NCBI RefSeq assembly: GCF_933775445.1
Contig: NC_065874.1
Coordinates: 8,575,001-8,639,000, forward strand
Reading direction: 5' to 3'
Length of the DNA stretch: 64,000 nt
Source: Argentina anserina
Lineage: Eukaryota; Streptophyta; Magnoliopsida; Rosales; Rosaceae
Shown: piece by piece, positions 52,712 to 62,485 of the stretch
How positions within the stretch are numbered: position 1 is the stretch's first letter
Layout of the letters: every line of letters starts with the position of its first letter
Translations under genes and position numbers: made by a program
Notes under the pieces: model-generated
Told to the model about the DNA's origin: nothing
Seen by the model: only the letters and a program-made list of their open reading frames with translations
Databases searched by the model: none

Positions 52712-54180
52712 GTTTGTAATGTGACACCTTAGTATATAACATTATATAAATGTTATGATATATTAGTGGACAATTCGTTGATGAACAATATAAGTTTGTG
52801 GTATTATCAATCAAACCGTTAGATGTGATCAGTACATATATTTAGGCACCCTGTAAAAATTTGGACAAATTTGGACAATGTTTGACCATCTGATCTTCAA
52901 GTCAACCTAAATAATTGTGTTTATCTATTAGAAAACCGAATTGACTCGGGCACTCTTAATTAGGTCTCTAGGATCAGACCACACAAGGTGATTCTCCATA
53001 ATTACATGGTCCAGAAAATGTAAAGGAGGTTCGGCCTTCGCGTCCCGAAAATGGGTCCACCCATAGGGCATATAAGTGCTATTTTCAGATTTTATGACAT
53101 TCGAACGGCCAAACGAGGTCCAAATTAACGAAATTTTTACAGGATTTCCAAATATATGTAAGGAAAACATCCTACGGTTTGATTGATGTTAAGAAGTTGT
53201 CTTCATATAGCTAGTTCATAATGTGACACCTTATTATATAACATGATATAAATGTCATGACACATTAGTGGACGATTTGGTGATGGACGACCTAAGATCA
53301 TGGTATTATCAACCGAACCGTTAGATGTTATCAGAACATATATTTAGGCATCCTATAAAAATTTGGACAAATTTGGACAATGTTTGATTATCTGATCTTC
53401 TAGTCAACCTAAATAAATGTGTGTATCTATTAGAAAACCGCATTAACCGGGGTACTCTTAATTAGGTCTCTAGGATCAGACTGCACAAGGTGATTCTCCA
53501 TAATTACGTGGTCTAGAAAATATAAAGGAGGTTCGGCCTTCGCGTCCCAGAGATGGGTCCACCCATAGGGCGTATAAGTGGTATTTTCAGATTTTACGAC
53601 GTTCGAACAACCAAACGAGGTCCAAATTAAACGAACTTTTTACATGATGTCCAAATATATGTAAGAAAAAACATCATACGGTCCGATTGATGTTCAAAAG
53701 TTGTTTTCATATAGTCGGTTCATAATGTGACACCTTAATATATAACATAATATAAATGTTATAATACATTAGTGGACAATTCAGTGATGGACAATCTAAG
53801 TTCGTGATGTTATCAATCAAACCGTTAGATGTGATCAATACATATTTTTTATCTACCCTGTAATAATTTAGTCAAATTTGGAAATTTTTTGACCATCCGA
53901 TCTTATAGTCAACCTAAATAAATACGTTTATCTTTTAGAAAGTTGCATTGACCGGGGCAATCCTAAATAAGTCTCCGGGATCAAACCGCAATAGGTGATT
54001 CTTTATAATTACGTGGTTTATGAGATGTAGAGGAAGTTCGGCATTCGCATCACGAAGATGGGTCCACCTATAGAGCGAATAAGTGGTATTTTTGGTTTTA
54101 TGATGTTCGGGTGGCCAAACGAGGTCAAAATTTAAAGAAATTTTTACATTATGTCTAAATATATGTACGGAAAATTTCCT
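52712..54180. repeat. Three tandem copies of a ~503-bp repeat
   Basis: GTGACACCTT recurs at 52,721, 53,223 and 53,727, a spacing of 502 and 504 bp. Each unit shares CAAACCGTTAGATGTGATCA-type and GACCATCTGATCTT-type blocks, then TAGTCAACCTAAATAA, GGTGATTCTCCATAATTAC, GGTTCGGCCTTCGCGTCC, GGGTCCACCCATAGGGC, CAAACGAGGTCCAAATTA and CCAAATATATGTA. Units 1 and 2 are closest; unit 3 is more diverged. There is no protein-coding content. The array lies wholly inside the 9.1-kb element. Confidence 0.9.
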
Positions 54181-54446
54181 AATTATTTGGATCTCGATCT
54201 AGGCGGTTAACCTTATTTTAACACACTACCTTTCTAAGGGCAGTTGTGTTGCGAGATTAAAATTATTATAAATTTTTTATATCGGCAAATAGAGTGTGGT
54301 AATTTTAGGCCATTATCAATTAAACATTCATCAAACTTAATCCACAATTGTTAAAGTGACCACTTATATTGAAATTTAACGGAGAAGTTAAAGTCATTTG
54401 ACTTATCCCATTAAAAAAAAACAAAAACTGCATCTATGTGTGTATA

Positions 54447-54471
54447 TTATTATTATTATTATTATTATTGT
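54447..54471. repeat. (ATT)n microsatellite
   Basis: About eight TTA/ATT trinucleotides in a row. Confidence 0.85.
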
Positions 54472-54774
54472 TAACAATTAAATGTGTTTTGCAGAACTCA
54501 ACAATCAAATCATAGTTAGAATTTCACATCGATAATAAAGCTATGGCACATTTGGCACCTTTCTTTAGCTCAATAAACTGAATTCCAGAAAATTTGATCA
54601 AGTTTTTTTTTTTTTTAATTTCACATCACATCAATTCTAATATGTTGCTGACAACGAGAGACCAGCAAGTTCAAAATAGATAAACAGAAGAATCATAACA
54701 CTTCATAAAACCTAGAGATTGATAAAACACAATCGGTCTTCCATAAAATAATATATTCAAAGCTGTGCAGCTAA

Positions 54775-55096
54775 TCCAGTCCGGTGCCATAGCATCAATC
54801 TCATCCGTTCTTCCATTTCAAGCTGAAGCAAGGAATGAAAGCAACAAGTTAGCACACACTCTAATAGCACCTAGTAACCCTGCACACAGGCGCAACCAAC
54901 TACTTGTTTGTGGTATGAAAAAGAAGAAGGGAGACACAGAGAAGAAGAGAGACAAACCTCATTAAGGCAATTGACGACGGTCAAATATGAAGGAAATTGA
55001 CTGAGCTCCACAAATTGGCGGTCACAGTAGGCATTCATCAGCTTCTTGAGTTAATTGGGTGCTTCTTTTGATCATAAAGAACACTTCATTCCCATC
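54775..55096 (-). pseudogene. SUMO (small ubiquitin-related modifier) gene fragment, two exons, frameshifted
   Basis: On the minus strand, exon 55096-54958 follows a CTTTCAG acceptor and reads DGNEVFFMIKRSTQL. An insertion then shifts frame to KLMNAYCDRQFVEL, and further indels leave FIFDRRQLP, before a GAG|GTTTGT donor. A second exon (54822 to about 54775) follows a TTGCTTCAG acceptor and reads LEMEE, then in another frame EIDAM. Plant SUMO proteins have this same order (DGNEVFFRIKRSTQL, KLMNAYCDRQ, FLFDGRRL, LEMEDGDEIDAMLHQTGG). The intron separating the two parts is kept, so this came from genomic DNA, not cDNA. With several frame breaks and no first exon, it cannot make a conjugatable SUMO. 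It sits inside the 9.1-kb element. Confidence 0.85.
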
Positions 55097-56049
55097 CTGA
55101 AAGATAAAAACACAGGAATAGATACTAAGCTTGCTCACAAAAAATAATATAATTTTCGGCATAAAACAAATATACACATGTTTTTCCATTTATTAAAAAG
55201 CATCCATGCAAGATCAGGATTGGTAAGAAAGAAAGTGTCCAAAGGTCAAGTTAACACAAGGAAGAGATGCAATATAACAAGCATCATATAAGATAGTCTT
55301 CATTACACTAGGCTATTCAGTTATCATTACTAGTAATATTAGAGTTGGCCCAATTGGGATAGATTTCAAGTTCTGCCAAAGATAGATAAGTGGGCAGATT
55401 ACATGCATTGTGTGCTAAAAAAAAACTAAATCAGCAATAAAGAATAATATTGCCGCAAGTAGCTAGTGATGGTAAAACACATAAGGCCCAACATATATCA
55501 TATTTTGATGAACCAATTTAGAATAGCATCACTAGATATCATATTTGTAGAACCAACAGATAACATATCTGCTGAACCAATCATATTTGGATGAACAGTA
55601 TACACTAAACAAGAAAAGCATTGTAACTATGGCCTCTCCCATATGTGAATGCCAAATAGACACCAAACAAGAGACAACTCTTAGATAGGAGACAAGAAAT
55701 GCCTGCCATGGGTTGAACATTAATAACTAATTCAAATTGACATCTAGATTCTTAATCAAAATACTAATGCACTATCTATGGTAGTCTTGTCAAGTACTTC
55801 TTAATGTAATCAACACATCTGATGCATGAAGGCTAGTGCCAATAACTTATACACACAGGCAGATGAGATTACTTAAACTGCATGCATAAAAATTATTCAC
55901 ATGCTCAGACAACAAAAACTCTACATTACTCGATAACCACCATGCAAGCCATCCATCCCATCCAAATTTATAAATATAATATCATCGCATATGAGAAGAA
56001 AACTTACAAGAGAAGCCGAGCTGATGCTCTGGTCGGGTTCCCAGCCTTT

Positions 56050-56822
56050 TTAACTCCTCCAGCCTCCTTCAAGTCGTCTTTTTAACTCCTCCAGCCTTGA
56101 AAACTGAGTATTGATGCTTTCTTGTAACTGTTAAAAGTGTAAACACACTGTCAACGACATTCACTTAGACATAAGACCGAACTCAATCTACATTAACAGA
56201 AGATGATATACCATACTATTTAAATCTTCACAGAGCTTATGCTTGATGACTTCCTCATCCTGAACGGCCTTTACTGGTGCTTCCCAGCCTGATATATGAA
56301 AAGCAATCACGAGTACAAAGCCATTTAAATCCAAAATTTATGAAAACATAGGTATGGAAACCTCATAATCACAACATCATTCTCAGGTCGAAAACAACAA
56401 GTAGAAAGTAAAAGATAAAATACATGTCACCATAAACAAAGAAAGAGTAGGTCACACTAGTACACTTAATTTGGTAGAAACTAACATAAGGATCAAACTT
56501 TAGATATAAAAGTTTTGAACATCCAAGTGTCCATCGGCAGGGACACTGGAATTCAAGCTTTCACATATGAAACACGAAACAAAGCTAACTCAAGAACCAA
56601 ACACATGGTCGTTCACCATCAAAATTGGATAGATAATCAACAATGAGGATAATGAGTGGAGAAGTTAATCGAAACTGAAAACCAAATAGTTCAACATGTA
56701 GATTATGATGAGAAGATGGAATTTCATACCTTAAAAGCTAAATCTGAGTCACCCGACAAGCCGCCTAAAAACTCAGAGCTTTCCAAAGTTGAATCCTTCT
56801 CCGCTGTAGAGCACAGAACCAT
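56050..56822 (-). CDS. Unrecognised small three-exon frame inside the 9.1-kb element
   Basis: A possible chain runs 56822-56753, 56288-56212 and 56127-56050 (minus), giving 74 residues from MVLCSTAEKDSTL to a TAA stop. Exons 2 and 3 are convincing. They have good acceptors, a GTATATC donor and a single open frame (WEAPVKAVQDEEVIKHKLCE, then SINTQFSRLEELKRRLE), probably a helical or coiled-coil segment. Joining exon 1 needs a weaker donor (GG|GTGACT); the stronger GTATGA donor at 56,729 would be out of phase. The end looks damaged, because the CTGGAGGAGTTAAAAAG block is duplicated and the second copy supplies the stop. I do not recognise the family. It is probably another captured fragment, transcribed inward from the right terminal repeat. 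Confidence 0.4.
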
Positions 56823-57159
56823 GGCCAGAGCTTCACAAAATCAAAACTACTTTCCGAGCTCATCTCTATAATCCAACACCACAGAGGCGTTCGTATAGAC
56901 AAAAAGCTCTGATTCGCGAATCACTCCTCTCTCGTTCCACTGTGACTTTAGCTCCCACCCAAAACTCTATATTATACATATAAATTGAAAGCCAGATAAT
57001 CAGAGAAGCTATTTGACTTATTCGGCTCAGATCAAAGAAGCAACTGAGGGTTTCGAAGAATTGAGTTCGGTCTCGGTTTTGCTTGTGGTTCTGAAAGAAT
57101 GAAAACAGACGCTTCCATGGCAATCTCTATGTCAACGGCTGCAATGGTATATCATGGAA

Positions 57160-57648
57160 TCGATTACCGACCTTTTACGAAGGAACCCGATGGGCGGCTG
57201 GATCTATGAAACTGAGAGATGGCGGTGGATTCGCGAAAATTGAATGATGGTTCCGTCTGCGGCTGTGAGACGGTGGTATTGATGCGGCGGCTAAAAGGGT
57301 TGAGGTACCCGATGCGGACCTCTTGGATCAACTCACCAACTCGTTCCCTCCCCTCCCCCCCCCCCCCCCCCCCCCCCTAAACCATCTTACCCAATTCCAG
57401 ATCTGATATTCGAAATGATGTTTTCATTCCAGATCTGAAGCTTCTCTCGCATACTTCACTTACCGTCCTCGATTGATTATTTTACCCAGCTGGACTCGGC
57501 TTGCACAAGCCGCGCCAACAGGCAACAGCCTTTCAAGGCCTGAGGACGAGGCAGCCCACGTGGAACGAACTTTTTGACCCAGACCAATCACAGCGTGCCA
57601 CGTAATAAGACAAAATAAGGGCTCCTATAGGTAACGGTGCATTCCAGA
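57160..57648 (-). repeat. Right terminal inverted repeat of the 9.1-kb element
   Basis: The arm is the reverse complement of 48,549-48,915 with substitutions, plus extra sequence including a C homopolymer (57,355-57,377). On the minus strand it carries the same TTACGTGGCA, TGATTGG and CCACGTGG motifs and would point transcription toward the SUMO fragment. Confidence 0.75.
57355..57377. repeat. Poly-C run (23 bases)
   Basis: A C homopolymer within the right terminal repeat that the left repeat lacks. Its length in the assembly may be unreliable. Confidence 0.9.
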
Positions 57649-57659
57649 ACTCGCCCTTT

Positions 57660-57855
57660 TTTTATTCGTATTTTGAGTTACAAAGCATGAGCAGGGGATA
57701 CTAGTGCACAAAAAGAAACATGTAAGCTCCATATGTTCCTTCACTGACCTATGACTCGATTGCAATTCAATAAAACATGGAAATTCTGTGCGCTCATGTT
57801 CCTTATGATTCGAAAAAAGTTTGGGGTTAATTTGATTCATCACTGAGATTGGTTT
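57660..57855 (+). other. Continuation of the duplicated kinase 3' flank beyond the 9.1-kb element
   Basis: This matches 41,209-41,393 in the same orientation (for example AAAGCATGAGCAGGGGATAC, then CTAGTGCACAAAAAGAAACA). It shows that the element split a pre-existing duplicate flank. Homology to copy 1 ends near 57,855. Confidence 0.85.
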
Positions 57856-58122
57856 CTGACTTCTTCTCAGAGCTTGGATTGATTTAGTGATTTGTTATAC
57901 CCAGCTGAGAAATCTCCCGAGCTCTGTATAAAAGGAAATGAGTAAATGGATATAATACAAATTCTGATCAATTTGCATCAAACATTCCAAATAAATCCAA
58001 ATTCATTTCATAGTTATGTCATACAACTCCCTCCAAATTACAAAAAGCAGAACAAATCATTCTGCAGTTGCTTCCCATCTAACCCGAACTAGACGAATTT
58101 GAATCCCCAAATCCCCAAGACC

Positions 58123-58731
58123 CTAATTGCACAAGATAACCCTAGTAATAGCAAGCACAAAGCAAGAAACAGCAAAGAAAAACAGAGTTACAAAGTCCCT
58201 AGCAGACCACTTCTTGACCACTTTGGTCTCCACCCTCATACTCTTGGCCCTCCTCAGCGCATCTACCTCCTTCAACAGATCAAACTCCAGCCCTTTCTTC
58301 TTCAACTCCTCGATACACTTCCCTAGAAGCTTCCTGTCCTCCTTCTCCCTCTCCATCAGCTTCGCCAGGTGGCCCTCAGTGTCGGTCTTGTACCTAATCG
58401 CCCATATGATGCCGAGAGAGAAGCAGAGAGAGCAGAGAGAAGGGATCCATGACCGGCGGCAAGCGAGTGCGTGGCGGTCGGAGGAGGAGGAGGAGTTGAA
58501 GAGGAGGATGAGGGAGATGGAGTGGAAGAGGAAGAAGAAGATGAAGAGGGTTGTGATTTCTTTGCGGACTGAGTCGATTTGGGTTTCTTTGAGGGAGAGA
58601 CGGTTGAGGATTAGCTCCTCTTCTTTGAGCCATTGCTTCAGGAGGAGCTTGTGGCTTGGTGTGGAGGCGATTTGGTGAAGTGGGTGTGAGATTCTCGCCT
58701 CCATGATGATTGCTGTGGTTTCGTTGGCCAT
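58123..58731 (-). CDS. Predicted plant membrane protein, three membrane segments with a charged helical region
   Basis: An intronless frame of 202 residues begins MANETTAIIMEARISHPLHQ. Probable membrane helices lie at about 60-78 (ITTLFIFFFLFHSISLILLF), about 95-113 (WIPSLCSLCFSLGIIWAIRY) and about 179-199 (DFVTLFFFAVSCFVLAITRV). Between the second and third is a charged, helix-prone stretch (HLAKLMEREKEDRKLLGKCI, EELKKKGLEFDLLKEVDALR), a likely coiled coil. A TATA-like TTAAATATATA box lies about 70 bp upstream of the start on the minus strand, with a CT-rich leader. The composition and clean promoter argue for a real gene. I believe it belongs to a plant-only family of small uncharacterised transmembrane proteins, but I cannot name it and assign no function. 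Confidence 0.8.
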   Translation of the reverse strand: MANETTAIIMEARISHPLHQIASTPSHKLLLKQWLKEEELILNRLSLKETQIDSVRKEITTLFIFFFLFHSISLILLFNSSSSSDRHALACRRSWIPSLCSLCFSLGIIWAIRYKTDTEGHLAKLMEREKEDRKLLGKCIEELKKKGLEFDLLKEVDALRRAKSMRVETKVVKKWSARDFVTLFFFAVSCFVLAITRVILCN

Positions 58732-58734
58732 GGA

Positions 58735-58812
58735 TTTTTGTAGAGAAAGACAGAGAGAGAGATTGAGAAGAGTGAAAGGGTCTTGAAACGGTCGCGAGGT
58801 ATATATTTAAAT
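58735..58812 (-). promoter_or_regulatory. Promoter and leader of the membrane-protein gene
   Basis: A TATA-like AAATATATA sequence at about 58,799-58,808 (minus strand) is followed by a CT-rich leader and an ATG in a good context (CCATGGCC). Confidence 0.5.
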
Positions 58813-58947
58813 CTGCCAACGGTCGAATCTGGAGGAACTTTAATAGGCGTATTTTCCATGAATATCCCTATAGTATGAACGTATTCACGAGATCTCTACA
58901 ACGGCTAGGAGCCTATTGTGTGTATTTCTTTTTTTTTTTTTCAGAAA

Positions 58948-59558
58948 TATGGCTGTAAGTAGGCTCGAGCCGCTCGTGTTCGGCTCGTTTTTATTTCGTT
59001 CGGCTCGAGTTCGTAAAGTTAAATGAGCCGAGTTTGAGTTCAATATTAAACCCGACCTTGAAATAAGCCGAACTTGAACAACAATTATTCGACTCATTTA
59101 GCTCGTGAACTAGCTTGGACTCGTTAAAAGCTTGGTTCGTTTATAAATTAAGCTTGACTTATTAACTTTTTTAATATATATAAAGTATAATTTTTATATG
59201 AGAATAATAGTAAGAATAAAATATTAGTTAGAATGAGCTAAAAAGCTTCTCTATAGAATCATTAGTTAAAAAATTTAAGTTCAATAACAAGTTTAATTTG
59301 TTATTTTTAGTTTATTACAATAAAAATGAATTTTATGTGATGTTATGACATTATATTTTGAATTTCTTAATTTTAAAATTTTAGTTTTATATGATTCAAA
59401 CCGGCTCGATTTGAGTTTGAACTCGTCTAACAAAATGAGCCGAGCCGAGCTTGAACATGAAGGACAAAAATCAAATTTTAGCTCGGCTCGAACTCAATCA
59501 AATGAAAACAACCTAGTATTCAGCTCGTCTCGGCTCATTTACACTCCTATCTAGAAAT
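58948..59558. mobile_element. MITE-like element with GGCTCGAGC/GAGCCGAGC-rich ends, about 610 bp
   Basis: The left end (TAGGCTCGAGCCGCTCG, then TTCGGCTCG) and the right end (TAGCTCGGCTCGAAC, then CTCGTCTCGGCTCATTTAC) are inverted and rich in the GCTCGGCTCG word. The centre is AT-rich and non-coding. Repeats of this style, with ends facing a TGTAAAYGAGCCGAG-type motif, are widespread in plants. Confidence 0.6.
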
Positions 59559-60197
59559 GAGCTTTGCTTCAATAATCAGATATGTTTTGCACGTGATATG
59601 CCCCTCATGTTCGTTTTTCTTGTAATTATTGCAACAGCACATCACAAAATGGTTCACTCTAAAATTTACTATATAAAATATCAAGACCGTACATCATTTT
59701 TCAATCTCAACTCAATTTTAGTATATAGTTACATGCTCCGAAAGTTAATTATGTTTTTTGTCAAATTTATGAAGCCATCTACGTCACTTCAAGAAGAAGG
59801 TGGTCACCGTTTTGTATGTCAAATTTATGTCACCGTTTTAAATTATACAAAATGGTGATCTGATCAATTTCAACTTCTTTTCTAAATGCGAACCCCTCAG
59901 AGAATAAAAAGATTAAAGAGTTTGCAGCTTTCAATACCCTCCAATGATTTCGCATAAATTAAAACAAAATTACAAAAAAAGTAGCTCTTATCTACATACG
60001 ATACTGTACAAGTCTAGAAAGAGTGGAGTAAGCTGTAACATGTAAGCTATAGTTCTGTTTGTCATAATGCATACCCATCATCATGATAGAGGAGACTAAT
60101 CACGTATATATTTCTGATTAAAGAACAGCTGCTTAAGTAGTTAGATTCACAGCCTTGTCTATATAAGTAGAGTTATCTCTTAAAGTTGGCATATAGG

Positions 60198-60334
60198 TGT
60201 TAACCATATAAGGGTGTTTAGGTCTTTTTATATTAAATCCATACTCTTTATATACCATTGTTATGTACTGTAACGATTGACCAAGAATTCACAATGTAGT
60301 CATTAATGCTTTCTTCACTTTCTGCATTTAGTAC
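60198..60334 (+). repeat. 5' LTR of the TRIM element
   Basis: A 137-bp repeat beginning TGTTAACC, nearly identical to the right copy. It contains TTATATACC, a possible TATA box. Confidence 0.8.
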
Positions 60335-61558
60335 TGGTATCATAGCTTCGGCTCTTGATCCTGTGGACCTCTTCATGTTGTAGATGCTTTGTTTGTTTTC
60401 TAGCTTCCGCTGTTATTCAGTAGCCATTGATTTCGTTTTCCCCAATTTCAAACCCTAACCCCCAAATTCAATATCATCTGGATCCTTAAGCCTCTGCCAT
60501 GGCTTCCGTGCTCAATCACTCGGCCGGTTTGACCCATTGCTCTTTGATTCATCGTCTTTCGTTTCGTTCTATTTGTATGTCCATGCGCAACCTCTTTGAG
60601 CTATCAATAGCGGTGGTCTTTTAGCTCGAGTCGCTTTGCCGTTATTGTTGATTATGTTACATTGTATGACAAAAATATATGTGGATGGAGGGAGTATTGC
60701 CTCTGTGTAGATGTGGATGGAGGTAGTAACCTCTTTATAAAAAAAATCACAGTAAGTCAAAATCATAATGAGATGTAGATAGAGACATTAACTGCAGCAG
60801 CTATGTTGTTTATGCAATGTGGTGATATACAAGGGTTGAAGACTAGTTGTTGGTAATCTGGGTTATGGAATAATGCTTTCTTAATTGGTTGTGTTGGTAC
60901 GCATGGTGAATGAGGGATTGAATGAGAGATTGGTAGTCTGGTGCTTATTGGAAACTATACATCTGGCATATTTCTCAATGCTGTGCAGCTGGGTTAGGAT
61001 TCATGGTTATGTGCTAGTTCTTGTTGTTTGGGACATGGTATCAAATTTAGTTGTTCTGTTGGTCGAGCAATGAAGGATTTGGCAAGTTGCAGACTGATTT
61101 CTTATCCAAGTATTCTCAATAAAGCGATGGTGTTGTTGTTGTGGGTTATCAGTTAATTTTCATTCTTGCCTGAAGAATTAGTGCTTGAAATTTGTGGTAA
61201 AACGATATGGTTGCAGCAATACGTATGCAGTTGCTTCAGCAGTGTGCAGTCAAATTGAGAAATATCAGTTTCTAGCAAATATAGAGATTATCCAAATTCC
61301 CAGTATTTTAGTTGATTTCTATGCTGCTCTTCTGCCATGGATTCTCTCTTCTCTGTTGTGCGTTCTGCTGCTCTGCCACAAGTCCCACAACCAACATATT
61401 TCTGTTATCTTGCTCTACTGATTCACTCCTATTGCTACATGTTGGGTTACTTTGAATTGGGGTTTATCTTGTCAATTGTTCTATATCATGTAATTTTTGG
61501 TTGATAGCGTTGATGCAACCATTTTGCTTGTTACCAATCATAAGTTTGGGGGGTGGGG

Positions 61559-61716
61559 TGTTAACCATATAAGGGTGTTTAGGTCTTTTTATATTAAATC
61601 CATACTCTTTAAATACCATTGTTACGTACTGTAACGATTAACCAAGAATTCACAATGTAGTTATTAAGCTTTTCAACGTTTTCTTTAATGGTTTCTTCAC
61701 TTTCTGCATTTAGTAC
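61559..61716 (+). repeat. 3' LTR of the TRIM element
   Basis: A 158-bp repeat matching the 5' copy except for a handful of substitutions and an extra ~20 bp near its end (TTTTCAACGTTTTCTTTAA region). Confidence 0.8.
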
Positions 61717-61719
61717 AAT

Positions 61720-62480
61720 AAACCATGAATGTCATCAGAACCTTGTTAGTTGTACTAGTCGGTCTCGGTCTCGGTCTCAACTAAACGAAACCACCAACTC
61801 TAATGCTGCTGCTAGCATGTCATCGTCACAATGACAATGCAAAGCAAAAGCGAGACCGCATAGTGTACTTGAACACTTGAACGAGCGCCACAAACAAGAG
61901 CGAGCGCTTTCAGATTTTCAAGACCAAGCCTCTATTACTTAGCTTATTGACGTTTTCAGACTATTCTGATGTTGGTCGTGAAAATCTCGAAGCGGCTCTT
62001 CTTTGTGCAACTCGATCATGTACAGTTGTACACCCTTTGGTATTGTGCGCCCGCTCAAACTCGTTCAACTCCACATCCCCCGACTTGCTTGGTTACAACC
62101 GTGACGCACAAGATTCATCACTGGTCGTCGGAAAAGTAATGGTAAAATACAAAAGGCACCAACACGCCGAAGAAGAAGTGATTAGTTAGCCATTGTAAGT
62201 GTAAATGTTCCATAATAAGATTTGGAATGGATGAAAAAGGGGAAGAAAAAACTGTGTTCAAGTATACATCACATCATGTACGTTAAAGGGGTGGTTGTTG
62301 GTGTCGCCTATTTTCTGCTATCAACTAAAATCTACTCCATGTACATAGCTAAACTTATTTTCCTCAGTCTAATTCCTTCATCAAGTAAAAGCTTTGATTT
62401 GGTAAAAAGAACAATGTTTTTTGAACAGCTAACTAGCTCCTCACTTGCCTATGAGGCCTTGAGGGTTACTTACTCCGTGC
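61720..62480. other. 3' flank of the potassium transporter
   Basis: No separate gene was recognised. The frame at 61,947-62,189 lacks known domains. Part of this stretch is probably the 3' untranslated region and terminator of the transporter on the minus strand. Confidence 0.4.
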
Positions 62481-62485
62481 TAAAG

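Larger units (their letters stand above)
48549..57648. mobile_element. 9.1-kb element with long terminal inverted repeats carrying gene fragments (Pack-MULE-like)
   Basis: The left end begins CTGGAATGCACC at about 48,550. The reverse complement of the right end begins TCTGGAATGCACC at about 57,648. The two ends align over several hundred bases with perhaps 75-80% identity. Shared landmarks are TTTTGTCTTATTACGTGGCA, TGTGATTGG, CCACGTGGG, TGCCTCGTCCTCA, GGCGCGGCTTGTG, GAGGACGGTAAG, GCGAGAGAAGCT and ACCACCGTCTCACAG. The homologous flank of copy 1 lacks the whole interval. Inside are hexosaminidase and SUMO gene pieces with intron boundaries, a small three-exon frame and a tandem array. No transposase was recognised. 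Long TIRs with captured gene pieces are the hallmark of Pack-MULEs. No clear 9-bp target duplication was found, so superfamily assignment is tentative. Confidence 0.7.
60198..61716 (+). mobile_element. TRIM-type miniature LTR retrotransposon, about 1.5 kb
   Basis: Direct repeats at 60,198-60,334 and 61,559-61,716 both start TGTTAACCATATAAGGGTGT and end TTCACTTTCTGCATTTAGTAC. Directly after the left one is TGGTATCATAGC, one mismatch from the usual initiator-Met-tRNA primer site TGGTATCAGAGC. Directly before the right one is a polypurine tract (GGGGGGTGGGG). The 1.2-kb interior has no gag or pol motif. These are the features of a TRIM element, which must borrow replication proteins. The right repeat is about 20 bp longer. 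I found no intact 5-bp target duplication, so the exact LTR ends are uncertain. Confidence 0.82.

Noticed and set aside
53000..54200. Possible CRISPR-like array suggested by regular repeats
   Set aside because: The units are ~503 bp tandem repeats in plant nuclear DNA, not short repeats with unique spacers.
58127..58678. 183-residue plus-strand frame and minus-strand alternatives over the membrane-protein gene
   Set aside because: Opposite-strand or other-frame shadows; the 58,123-58,731 minus frame has the sensible membrane topology and promoter.
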